DNA of 64,000 nt from Hirschia litorea (GTDB lineage: Bacteria; Pseudomonadota; Alphaproteobacteria; Caulobacterales; Hyphomonadaceae): contig NZ_JBHTBR010000002.1 in the NCBI RefSeq assembly GCF_042665075.1, forward strand, positions 992,001-1,056,000. The letters run 5' to 3'. This document shows positions 44,486 through 52,725 of this stretch, piece after piece (positions within the stretch are counted from its first letter, which is position 1; the number at the start of each line of letters is the position of its first letter). A program made the translations under genes and the position numbers. A model generated the notes under the pieces. That model saw only the letters and a program-made list of their open reading frames with translations, did no database searches and was not told the origin of the DNA.

Positions 44486-44890
44486 TCACTGCTCTGAACC
44501 AACAAGCGCAACGTTCTCGATATTGGCAAGTCTTGCCTCATCAACAACTTTAAGCGCGTATAGGTTTTTCGCATCTGGGTGAACTTGAACCACAACACTA
44601 ATATCAGGGAATTCAGCTTTACGACGTTCAATATTTGCACGCACAGCAGAGATATCGGTTATACGACCGTCTACCTGAATAAAGTTGCTTCCATCGACAT
44701 AGATGTTCACAGCTTTCTGCAAGGGCTGATTTTCCTGCGGAGGTGATGGTGGAGGTGGCGTTAAGTCCATCCCCTGCTCACTCAAGAAAGTAGATGTCAC
44801 GATAAAGAAGATCAGAAGAATGAACACAACATCCAACATTGGTGTCATGTCAACTTCAGCTTCATCCATTACCTTTTTACGTCTACGCAT
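44486..44890 (-). CDS. exbD: ExbD-type subunit (first copy)
   Basis: The start is set at 44890, giving MRRRKKVMDEAEVDMTPML, the usual ExbD N-terminus. The frame is open to a GTG at 44950 but that would add 20 untypical residues. The essential Asp lies in MLDVVFILLIFFIVTSTFL. A Pro-rich stretch (LTPPPPSPPQE) follows the helix, then a periplasmic domain of ~75 residues. Its start overlaps the exbB stop by 8 bases. Confidence 0.9.
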   Translation of the reverse strand: MRRRKKVMDEAEVDMTPMLDVVFILLIFFIVTSTFLSEQGMDLTPPPPSPPQENQPLQKAVNIYVDGSNFIQVDGRITDISAVRANIERRKAEFPDISVVVQVHPDAKNLYALKVVDEARLANIENVALVGSEQ

Positions 44891-45407
44891 TTCGGTGAAT
44901 CTCCATTTGGTCTTCGACCTTAGCAACTTCGCGACGAACCTTACGGTCAAGGTCCATTGTGAAGAGCAAGCCAGAGATTGAAATTACCATACCTGCCATC
45001 GTTGGAATTGTCGCACGCGACACCCCAGCAGACATAGCACGCGCATCCGAAGATCCAGTGATCGCCATTAAGTCAAAAACGTTCACCATACCTGTAACCG
45101 TTCCCAAAAGTCCAAGCATCGGAGCCAAAGCCACAACAGCTTTTAGAATGGTCACATTTGCTTGCGCTTTTTGGCGCACTTCAGATACCAGTTTGTTCTT
45201 TACCCAATGAGCATATTTAGATGAGTGATCCTTACGGCTATCCCACTTTTCAAGCGCATTAGTCACAACGTCTTTATGTGAAAGACGGAAGTAAAAAACG
45301 CGCTCAATGATAAGAGCCCACATCACAAAGGCTGCGCCCATAATGATGAATAGAACCGGTCCACCTCTATCCAAGAAGCCATTGAGGCTGTCTGGGAAAA
45401 ATGGCAT
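44883..45407 (-). CDS. exbB: ExbB/TolQ-type proton channel subunit
   Basis: This 174-residue, three-helix protein is of the MotA/TolQ/ExbB family. Key stretches are ALAPMLGLLGTVTGMVNVFD and SRATIPTMAGMVISISGLLF. It forms the pentameric channel around an ExbD pair and powers TonB. It is the small ExbB of a pair; the large ExbB-like protein upstream has a periplasmic N-terminal domain. Confidence 0.92.
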   Translation of the reverse strand: MPFFPDSLNGFLDRGGPVLFIIMGAAFVMWALIIERVFYFRLSHKDVVTNALEKWDSRKDHSSKYAHWVKNKLVSEVRQKAQANVTILKAVVALAPMLGLLGTVTGMVNVFDLMAITGSSDARAMSAGVSRATIPTMAGMVISISGLLFTMDLDRKVRREVAKVEDQMEIHRNA

Positions 45408-45441
45408 TTTAACCTCCCTTTCCTATGAAAAAGGGGTAGAA

Positions 45442-45459
45442 CCCGGGATTATACCCGGG
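45442..45459 (-). promoter_or_regulatory. GC-rich hairpin at the large-ExbB/ExbB-stop junction
   Basis: The inverted repeat CCCGGG-ATTATA-CCCGGG overlaps the stop codon of the large ExbB-like gene, 35-40 bases before exbB on the opposite side of the junction. Such intercistronic stems can protect upstream mRNA or reduce downstream translation. Confidence 0.4.
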
Positions 45460-46816
45460 CACCGCCCTTTTGCTCTGCACGCTCTGCAACCATACCAGCT
45501 GCTTGCTCTTCCAGAACTTGCTGGACGCCTTTAGCTTGAGTTGAGACAACTGCGTGGAGAAGGATAAGAGGAATAGCAGCCACAAGACCTTCAACTGTTG
45601 TTACAAGTGCTTGTGAGATACCATCAGCCATAGTTTTCGGGTCACCAGTACCTACCAGAGTAATCTGTGTAAATGTACGGATCATACCTACAACTGTACC
45701 CAAAAGACCCATCATCGGAGACACAGCAGCCAACACTTTAATCAGGTTGATAAAGCTGTCGATTTTTGGAGTCTCTTTAAGGATGGCTTCGTCTAGGCGA
45801 AGTTCTAGAGCTTCTACATCATCTTGGCTTGAATCTTCATAAGCTTGGAAGATACGTGCCAATGGGTTGCCGTTACCAGCTTGCTTAGTTTGAGCTGTTT
45901 TCTTAACAGCACCGCTCATTAGAGTAAGCGTCACTAGCTTGTAACCACCAAGAAGTAGACCGAAAGCCAAGAGGCTTAGAACCACATAACCTGGTAGACC
46001 ACCTTGTTTAATACGGTCACCAAGGCTTGGCATGTTAGCCAATAGGCCCAGCAAGTCACCTTGTGATGGGTCAACTGGTGCTTCAACCAATTTACCTTCA
46101 GGTGCATTCACAAGAGCAGACGCAGATGACATAAGTTTGCCGCCTGGTTGAGTTGCGAAAGGAATAAATTCACCAGACTTAAGTTCTAGGAATTCTGGGC
46201 TTGAAGATGCAGTGAAAGCAGTAAACGGACCAATGCGGAAAACATCCACCGGCTCGTTGTTGTTTACGTTAGCAACTTTAGCTTGGAAAGTTTTCACTTC
46301 GCCTTGGCCAACCATTTCGCGCAACATAGCTTTCCATAGAAGGTCAAGCTCTGGACGTGTTGGAAGTGTGCTTGCTTGAGAAATCTCTGCAAGACCTTCA
46401 GCACGGCCTGTATACTCTTGTGAAATGATTGAACGACGCAATAGCGGGTCAATCTCACCAGCAGCAGTACGGAACTGACCAAGAAGCTCAGAGAAGTCCC
46501 CTGCTTTTTCTTGTAGTTCAGCTTGAAGGCCAGAAAGAACAGCTTCGTTTTCGTTGAATTTGTTTGCAAGAGCCTGACCAGCAGCCTCTTCCGCACGTAC
46601 TTCAGAACGCGCTGCAGCCAATTGGGCAGCTTGTTGATCACGGGCAGATTTAAATTCGTTCAAACGTTTTGCGTTTTCAGCGTTGAGTTCACTTGAATCT
46701 TTTTTGATTGCTTGAACAACATCAGCCAAAGTTTGAGCAGATGCGACACCTGCTGTCGATGTCATAAGAACGGCTGCAGCAGCCATTGCTTTGATCGAAA
46801 AATTAATCGGTTTCAT
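45449..46816 (-). CDS. Large MotA/TolQ/ExbB-type protein, TtpC-like
   Basis: This ~455-residue protein starts at the ATG at 46816 (the frame is open from a GTG at 46831). It has a signal peptide (cleavage near GVASAQTLA), then a periplasmic coiled-coil domain (about 30-120) and a globular region up to 270. The C-terminal TolQ/ExbB domain has KVLAAVSPMMGLLGTVVGMI and SQALVTTVEGLVAAIPLIL. This layout matches TtpC, the extra protein of Vibrio TonB2 systems. It follows the DUF3450 gene directly and probably links it to the ExbB channel. Confidence 0.85.
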   Translation of the reverse strand: MKPINFSIKAMAAAAVLMTSTAGVASAQTLADVVQAIKKDSSELNAENAKRLNEFKSARDQQAAQLAAARSEVRAEEAAGQALANKFNENEAVLSGLQAELQEKAGDFSELLGQFRTAAGEIDPLLRRSIISQEYTGRAEGLAEISQASTLPTRPELDLLWKAMLREMVGQGEVKTFQAKVANVNNNEPVDVFRIGPFTAFTASSSPEFLELKSGEFIPFATQPGGKLMSSASALVNAPEGKLVEAPVDPSQGDLLGLLANMPSLGDRIKQGGLPGYVVLSLLAFGLLLGGYKLVTLTLMSGAVKKTAQTKQAGNGNPLARIFQAYEDSSQDDVEALELRLDEAILKETPKIDSFINLIKVLAAVSPMMGLLGTVVGMIRTFTQITLVGTGDPKTMADGISQALVTTVEGLVAAIPLILLHAVVSTQAKGVQQVLEEQAAGMVAERAEQKGGARV

Positions 46817-46839
46817 ATCAGTAATTCTCACTTTCGACG

Positions 46840-47637
46840 TTACTGAGCAGACAATTTGACGACCGGAGCCATCATGATTGCTGGTGTTGCAACTTTGTCA
46901 GCGATACGAATGCCTTTAAGCACTTCAGTCTTGTAGCTAGCTGGCAGGTCAACCCACTGATTTGTGTCACGATCCCAACGACCGAGTTGGTTGCGGTCTT
47001 TTGTGATGTAAACAAGAGCAACACGTCCGTAACGGAACACATCAACTGTTTTTACAGAACCGTCATTCAATGTGACTTCGTCTGTGTAAGTTGCGATTGT
47101 GCGACCATATTCCATTTCGCTTTGGAAAGCTTGGATGATCAAACGGTAACGCTCTGCAGGAGATACATCTCCACGAGCCATTACTTCATCAAGTTTTTCG
47201 TAGCGGTCTGCACGTACATCAAAACCAGAATCTGTTTTGTCTTTGAACGGCAAGTCTGCAGCACGGAAAGTTTTAAGAGCAGAGATCATGTCTTGCATCA
47301 TCGGCACCATTTGCGCCTTGATTTCTTCTACACGACCAAGTTGCTCAGCCAAACTGACAAGCTCGTTTTCTTGGGACGCAACAACGCGTTCTTGCTGACG
47401 CTTATAAAGCGCAGCCGCATCTTTTTGCTGCAACAAGGTACGGAATTCGCGAACCATGTCAGAACGTTCATCATCAAGCTGGTTGATGCGCTCTTGAGTT
47501 TGCTCTGCTGTACGTGTTGCTTTTTCACCAACGCTGATAGCATCAGTCAAGTTTGCTTGTGCAAAAGCCGGTGTCGCAACAGACGCCAAAATTGACGCCA
47601 TAAATGCTGCACGCACCGGTTTGATAAACCGTTTCAT
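46840..47637 (-). CDS. DUF3450 periplasmic coiled-coil protein
   Basis: This 265-residue protein has a signal peptide ending near VATPAFAQANL, a long coiled coil (about 30-120, with INQLDDERSDMVREFRTLLQ) and a C-terminal domain including ERYRLIIQAFQSEMEYGRTI, the DUF3450 signature region. DUF3450 genes regularly open ExbB/ExbD/TonB/TPR clusters and the product is thought to work with TtpC. A good AGAGG ribosome site lies 7 bases before the start. It is the first gene of the block. Confidence 0.85.
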   Translation of the reverse strand: MKRFIKPVRAAFMASILASVATPAFAQANLTDAISVGEKATRTAEQTQERINQLDDERSDMVREFRTLLQQKDAAALYKRQQERVVASQENELVSLAEQLGRVEEIKAQMVPMMQDMISALKTFRAADLPFKDKTDSGFDVRADRYEKLDEVMARGDVSPAERYRLIIQAFQSEMEYGRTIATYTDEVTLNDGSVKTVDVFRYGRVALVYITKDRNQLGRWDRDTNQWVDLPASYKTEVLKGIRIADKVATPAIMMAPVVKLSAQ

Positions 47638-48523
47638 GTCTTGCCTCTCAACTCCCCGACGCGAAGATGCACTATGCGCTCTCCGCTCGAAAACTTAACT
47701 CTATTTATGGGGTAACACGCGCTTCCCCACATTCTTAAACGTCAGTGCTTGCTGTTATGCACCACGCCCAATGAATACTTTTTAGTTTCCGACGATCTGA
47801 AATGAAAATCACCAAATCCACCGTAACCGGAGCATATTAACCTATGCTCTTCTAGTTCTCCCTTACATCTCCCCCCCTTGGGGAAGCTGTATACCGAATG
47901 CGACCATATGCGACAATATTCGCCTAGACGCAACAGAACGCTAACAACAAGTAAACGCAACGATCAATATATCTTATACACTACTCACTGTTTTTTTATC
48001 CAAAACAACATAAAAACACACCAAAACACGCCTTTTATTGCATCAAGCTGTCTAGTGTTGGCGTTTTTTCGTCGATGAAACCAACAATTTCATCGAAATT
48101 TCACCTTGTAATTTTTTTAACTTTTTTACCAACTCTATGCAAAATCACATATTTCCTGTGCATATTTGATTCCCCAACAGCCTAATTCTCGCCCCAAATC
48201 AACGATAGAAATCGACCTTGCATCGATCTGACTACCTGCATTTTCATCGCTATATAGCAGTAACATGTCGCCTATGTGTCAGTTTGAAAATTGGCTCCAA
48301 TTTCTAAAATTCTTATCTCGCAACGGGTTGGCTTCAATTTTCAAAAGGTTTCAATGCACGCGAGACGCATGCTACGCCTCAAAGATGCAGCAAGAAAATT
48401 ATATTTGAATTGTTCACTTGATGTGACCACCTATTTAGTAACGAGACAATTAGTCGGGTCGAAAGCGTCGATACCGACTCTATATACTTAAATGCCAGAA
48501 CATTATTTTCGCGGAGAAAACAC
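47638..48523. other. Long divergent intergenic region
   Basis: This 886-base AT-rich stretch lies between the TonB-type operon (leftward) and moeA (rightward). It should contain both promoters. Two short frames inside (47878-48078 and 48291-48491) have no supporting features. A near-palindrome, AAATTGGCTCCAATTT (48288-48303), and a related TTGGCTTCAATTTT about 35 bases later could be a regulator site. Confidence 0.4.
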
Positions 48524-49729
48524 ATGATATCTTTTGATGACGCTATCCACAAAATCGAGACTATAGCGACACCACTTTCTCCTAAAAAAATACCTTTTGC
48601 AGATTGCGCACGCCTCACGCTTGCAGAAGACCTCAACGCAAGATCAAACGCACCGGCCCACAATGTATCGGCAATGGATGGATATGGCGTACGCGACAAA
48701 GATCTCTCAGGTCTGAACACATCCCCAAACACCCCTATCCGCCTTCCGATACATAGTGAAAGTTTTGCAGGGTCAGAACCGCAAAAATCTCCCCCTGAAG
48801 GCAGTTGTGTTCGCATATTTACGGGTGCCCCCGTTCCAGAAGGCATTGATCGCGTTATCATCCAAGAAAATGTTGAACGTGATGGTGATTTTGCAGTTTT
48901 CAAAACACCCCCCTCTCAAAACGACCACATCCGCAAAACAGGAAGTGACTTTCAAGCAGGACAAACACTTCTCACACGTGGCACTCAGCTTAACTGGAAG
49001 AGCATGACCACAGCCGCCGCAGCAGATCAGGGAACGCTACTTGTCTATCCGCGCCCGCGTTTGATTGTATTGGCCACAGGTGACGAGTTAATGCCTCCAG
49101 GCCAAGCTCACACTAAACTAGGCTCCATTCCTGAAAGTGTATCTTACGGAATTAACACACTTATTGTTGAAAATGGTGCACAAGTTGTAAGATCAGAACG
49201 CCTCAATGATGACCCAAGACGATTGGAAAAAGCGGCAAAACTTGCCCTCAGAGAAGCAGACATTATTGTCGTGACCGGAGGCGCATCTGTTGGTGAACGC
49301 GACTACGCAAAATCCATGTTCGAAAAATTTGGAATGGAGATGATCTTTTCCAAAGTCGCAATGAAACCGGGCAAACCTGTTTGGTGCGCACGTGTAGGTC
49401 ATACTATAATCCTTGGTCTCCCCGGTAATCCTAGTTCCGCTCTCGTAACCGCACGCCTTTTCCTAAAACCACTCCTTCTAGGGTTATCTGGTCGCGCTAT
49501 CAAAGACTGTACAAAAGCCAAAATGATCGAATCGTGTGCTGATATACCCGCCAATGGCGATAGAGAAAACTTTATGCGAGGCTATTTAGAAGACGGTAAA
49601 ATCAACCTCTTTTCCTTTCAAGATTCCAGTAGCCAACTCACACTCGCAAAAGCTGATATTCTTATCAGACGTCCCCCCAATGCACCTGCGGCTAAAGCGG
49701 GCGATAAGCTACCCGTTTATGACTTCTAG
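48524..49729 (+). CDS. moeA: Molybdopterin molybdenumtransferase
   Basis: MoeA inserts molybdate into adenylated molybdopterin. The protein is 401 residues. Hallmarks are NVSAMDGYGVRDKD, RIFTGAPVPEGIDRVIIQEN, RPRLIVLATGDEL, VVTGGASVGERDYAK and KVAMKPGKPVWCAR followed by ILGLPGNPSSALV. All four domains appear complete. It is followed after 23 bases by mobA, so the two form a cofactor operon, although no molybdoenzyme gene is seen nearby. Confidence 0.95.
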   Translation: MISFDDAIHKIETIATPLSPKKIPFADCARLTLAEDLNARSNAPAHNVSAMDGYGVRDKDLSGLNTSPNTPIRLPIHSESFAGSEPQKSPPEGSCVRIFTGAPVPEGIDRVIIQENVERDGDFAVFKTPPSQNDHIRKTGSDFQAGQTLLTRGTQLNWKSMTTAAAADQGTLLVYPRPRLIVLATGDELMPPGQAHTKLGSIPESVSYGINTLIVENGAQVVRSERLNDDPRRLEKAAKLALREADIIVVTGGASVGERDYAKSMFEKFGMEMIFSKVAMKPGKPVWCARVGHTIILGLPGNPSSALVTARLFLKPLLLGLSGRAIKDCTKAKMIESCADIPANGDRENFMRGYLEDGKINLFSFQDSSSQLTLAKADILIRRPPNAPAAKAGDKLPVYDF

Positions 49730-49752
49730 TGACGTAGTTGAGGCAACACCAC

Positions 49753-50373
49753 ATGCGCACTGCAATCCTCATTCTAGCTGGCGGCGAAGGCGCACGTATT
49801 GGTGGCCGCAAGGCAGACAAATTGCTTGCGGGGAGCCGCCTCATTGACCTAACCTTGCAGGCTACCCAGAACTGGAACCTCCCAACAGCCATTCAGCTCG
49901 CCTATAAAGATCAGGTCAAACTTGATGGCGTTCCACAAGTGATTGATACGCCCCATATTGATGGGCCATTAGCCGGCCTCATTGCGGGGCTAAAATGGGC
50001 TCAAAAGAAGCAATTCGAGGCACTTCTAACACTCCCCTGTGATTGTCCGTTTCTGCCATCTGATTTGTACACCAACTTACGCCAAGCAACTGCAAACACC
50101 CCGCATGTCGCAATCGCCTCCAGCAAAGGCCGACTGCACCCGGTATGTGCACTCTGGCAGCCCCATCACTTAAAGATATTAGAGGCCAATGCCGCGACTG
50201 GAAAACTTAGCCTTACCCGCTCTGCCATTGAATGCGGTCATATCGAAGTTGAATGGAAAACAGAACCAACCAACAGTTCTGCTGAGTCTCCCCCCAATAT
50301 TGATCCATTTTTCAATATCAATACGGAACAAGACCTTGCTCAAGCTGAAGCCTATCTAGCATCGCGAGGTTAG
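49753..50373 (+). CDS. mobA: Molybdenum cofactor guanylyltransferase
   Basis: MobA transfers GMP to Mo-molybdopterin to give the guanine dinucleotide form used by the DMSO-reductase family. The start at 49753 gives MRTAILILAGGEGARIGG and the RKADKLLAG nucleotide-binding motif at the N-terminus. DCPFLP (metal Asp) and GRLHPVCALWQP follow. The frame is open to a TTG at 49738. Length is 206 residues, normal for MobA. It is the second gene after moeA. Confidence 0.93.
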   Translation: MRTAILILAGGEGARIGGRKADKLLAGSRLIDLTLQATQNWNLPTAIQLAYKDQVKLDGVPQVIDTPHIDGPLAGLIAGLKWAQKKQFEALLTLPCDCPFLPSDLYTNLRQATANTPHVAIASSKGRLHPVCALWQPHHLKILEANAATGKLSLTRSAIECGHIEVEWKTEPTNSSAESPPNIDPFFNINTEQDLAQAEAYLASRG

Positions 50374-50418
50374 ATTTTCAGATGGAGGTTGATAGATCAA
50401 TCGCGCAATATGCGCAGC

Positions 50419-50440
50419 CTCAGCATTTAATGATGCTGAG
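50419..50440. terminator. Hairpin between mobA and tRNA-Gln
   Basis: A perfect 8-bp inverted repeat, CTCAGCAT / ATGCTGAG with a 6-base loop, has no T-run on either strand. It is a possible weak terminator or processing site for the convergent mobA and tRNA transcripts. Confidence 0.35.
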
Positions 50441-50473
50441 AAAATCTACACATGTTCAAGGAAATAAGATCCT

Positions 50474-50548
50474 TGGCTGGGGCACCAGGATTCGAACCTG
50501 GGAATACCGCTACCAAAAAGCGGTGCCTTACCACTTGGCGATGCCCCA
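50474..50548 (-). tRNA. tRNA-Gln (anticodon TTG)
   Basis: The minus strand folds as a complete cloverleaf. The acceptor stem is TGGGGCA / TGCCCCA, the D-arm is in CGCCAAGTGGTAAGGC, the anticodon stem is CCGCT / AGCGG with loop TTTTGGT, and the T-arm is CCCAGGTTCGAATCCTGG. The anticodon TTG reads CAA/CAG. The 3' CCA is encoded. Confidence 0.97.
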
Positions 50549-50857
50549 ACAAAGGAAGGCTGTAGGTAGCTAACCTTAAATTAGAATGCAATAGGTTTTT
50601 TGCCACTTATGCAAAAAAATATGCAGATCACGCCATTCCGATGCATTTCTTTAAATTCATCCACAGCTGTTTACGCTTATTTTGCCAGGAAACCTCTCAC
50701 ATTTGTTGAGATTAGTTCTCCATATTCAATTAAAGCGATAAATAACACACATCTGCCCTTTCAATTTGAGTCTGCCATACGTATATTTATCGATAAACGG
50801 TATTACTCCATCGAAGCGAAGCTCCACAAGCGACGTTGAATTTAGTATTGGATACAC
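50549..50857. other. Intergenic region upstream of sppA-like gene
   Basis: This region of about 310 AT-rich bases holds the promoter of tRNA-Gln (leftward) and of the peptidase gene (rightward). A 79-codon frame at 50600-50839 has no recognisable features and is probably not a gene. Confidence 0.4.
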
Positions 50858-52630
50858 ATGAAAACGCTTCTTTTATCATTCGCGGGTGGGCTGCTTGCGC
50901 TTATATTATTCTTTATAGCTTTGCCAATTTTCATATTGAGCATGGTTGCAGGCAATTCTTCAGACGAAGCGCCTAAAGGATCATTGATTCTCGTACTAGA
51001 TATGCGTCAAGAATTCCCCGACCAACCGCCGACTGACGGCCTCGCCGCCCTATTTGGCCAAACAAGCTTCACCGACATCCTTACCAAAATGGATAAGGCC
51101 GCGACAGATAAACATGTCAAAGGTGTTTTCATTCGCGCTTCTGAAATGGGCTTTGGATCTTCTCGTGCAGAAGAGATTCGCGAATCAATCAAGAAGCTTC
51201 AAGACAATGGAAAATTCGTCATCAGTCACTCGCAAGGCTTTTTCGTAGGCGGTCCATCAGCTTATCGTGCGATTTCAGCCAGTGATGAAATTTGGCTTCA
51301 AGATGGATCAGACGTTTCCATCCCTGGTATTTCTTTGGAGACTTTATTCCTGAAAGGTCTATTTGATAAAATCGGTGTAAGTGCTGAGATCGAAGCTTTT
51401 CACGAATTTAAAAACTCCCCAAACGTCTACAAAGAAACCGATTTCACAGCCTCGCACGAGCTTGCCATGCGTGAGCTTGCTGAAAGCTTGTGGCAAGAAA
51501 GCTTGATAGATATCTCGCAAGACCGCGCAGACAAAATGCCGGACAGTGCCGTCCTTAGAGAGATATTGGAAAACAGCCCCTATTCTGCAGATAAGGCAAA
51601 AGAGATCGGCTTGATCGACAATTTAGGCTGGCCGGAAGATGCTGCTCGTCACGCGCGCAGCCTGGGAGATGACGCAGAAATCATCTCGATTGCAGAATAT
51701 ATTCCACCCGCAGCACCTAAATCAGCGCCCAAAATTGCACTCATCGGTGGTGAAGGCCCCATCATGGCGGGCTCGTCAGGTGGCGATGTATTCAATCCAA
51801 ACGCTGAAACTATTATCGCTTCAGACACTGTGTCTCAGCAAATCTATGATGCGGGTGAAGACGCAGACATCAAAGCCATTGTGTTCCGCGTTGATAGTGG
51901 TGGAGGCTCCCCTATAGCATCCGATCAAATCTGGAACGCCATTGAATATGTCCAAGCGACCTATAACAAGCCCGTCGTCGTTTCTATGGGTTCCATGGCA
52001 GCTTCAGGCGGATATTACATCGCAATGGGTGCTGACAAGATTTACGCAAACCGCACAACCATTACAGGCTCCATTGGTGTCTATGGTGGTAAATTCGCGG
52101 TCGCAGACGGTATGCGCAAAATTGGCGTAACCCCAGCGCGCATTGATGTCGGAGGTGATTTCTCTTCCGTATACACATCCACTGAACGCCTAAGCGACAG
52201 CCAACGTGCCACAATGCGCAAAAGCCTCGCCCGCACTTATGACCGCTTCACTCAGCTTGCTGCTGATGGGCGCGGCATGACACAAGCTGAAATGCATGAG
52301 ATTGCAAAAGGCCGTGTATGGACGGGTGAAGATGCGAAAGAGCGCGGCCTCGTCGATGAATTGGGCGGCTTGCTCGATGCTGTTGAAGGCGCAAAAGAAC
52401 TCGCAGGAATTGATGCCGATAAAAAGGTCAATCTCGTGTCGATGATCCCAACGACAGACCCAATTCAAGCGATAGGCAGCATGTTGGGCGCATCTGCTCA
52501 GAGCATGCGTACGCTCAATCAGATCTCACAAGTCGTCGGTGACGAACGTGTAAGAGCTACACTCATGCAGATCCAAGCCATGGAAAGCCAACCAAACCAA
52601 ATGGCAATGCCTTTGATCAAGGAATACTAA
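50858..52630 (+). CDS. sppA: Signal peptide peptidase SppA, long form (S49)
   Basis: This membrane-anchored serine protease digests cleaved signal peptides. It is 590 residues, the two-domain 67-kDa-type form. An N-terminal helix (about residues 5-30) anchors it. The first S49 domain supplies the general-base Lys in FHEFKNSPNVYKE; the second supplies the nucleophile Ser in SMGSMAASGGYYIAMGADKI. The PITGSIGV-like stretch (TITGSIGVYGGKF) is also typical. It is followed by a strong terminator and appears monocistronic. Confidence 0.92.
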   Translation: MKTLLLSFAGGLLALILFFIALPIFILSMVAGNSSDEAPKGSLILVLDMRQEFPDQPPTDGLAALFGQTSFTDILTKMDKAATDKHVKGVFIRASEMGFGSSRAEEIRESIKKLQDNGKFVISHSQGFFVGGPSAYRAISASDEIWLQDGSDVSIPGISLETLFLKGLFDKIGVSAEIEAFHEFKNSPNVYKETDFTASHELAMRELAESLWQESLIDISQDRADKMPDSAVLREILENSPYSADKAKEIGLIDNLGWPEDAARHARSLGDDAEIISIAEYIPPAAPKSAPKIALIGGEGPIMAGSSGGDVFNPNAETIIASDTVSQQIYDAGEDADIKAIVFRVDSGGGSPIASDQIWNAIEYVQATYNKPVVVSMGSMAASGGYYIAMGADKIYANRTTITGSIGVYGGKFAVADGMRKIGVTPARIDVGGDFSSVYTSTERLSDSQRATMRKSLARTYDRFTQLAADGRGMTQAEMHEIAKGRVWTGEDAKERGLVDELGGLLDAVEGAKELAGIDADKKVNLVSMIPTTDPIQAIGSMLGASAQSMRTLNQISQVVGDERVRATLMQIQAMESQPNQMAMPLIKEY

Positions 52631-52661
52631 GCAAAGTCTTTGTTTCTTAAATGCAAAAATA

Positions 52662-52697
52662 AAAAGGGGACTAGATGATGAAGCCAGTCCCCTTTTC
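52662..52697. terminator. Bidirectional terminator, sppA / oppA
   Basis: A perfect 11-bp stem, AAAAGGGGACT / AGTCCCCTTTT, with a 13-base loop lies between the convergent sppA and oppA genes. T-runs flank it in both directions. Confidence 0.85.
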
Positions 52698-52725
52698 TAC
52701 GCCTTATCTTCTTCAAAGATAACGC

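Noticed and set aside
44891..44950. Upstream extension of the first ExbD gene (GTG at 44950)
   Set aside because: The extra residues are untypical and lie within exbB; the ATG at 44890 gives a normal ExbD N-terminus.
47878..48491. Two ~66-codon frames upstream of moeA
   Set aside because: Neither has a ribosome site, recognisable domain or sensible composition; they lie in AT-rich promoter DNA.
50600..50839. 79-codon frame before the SppA gene
   Set aside because: No ribosome site and no family features; it occupies the promoter region of the peptidase gene.
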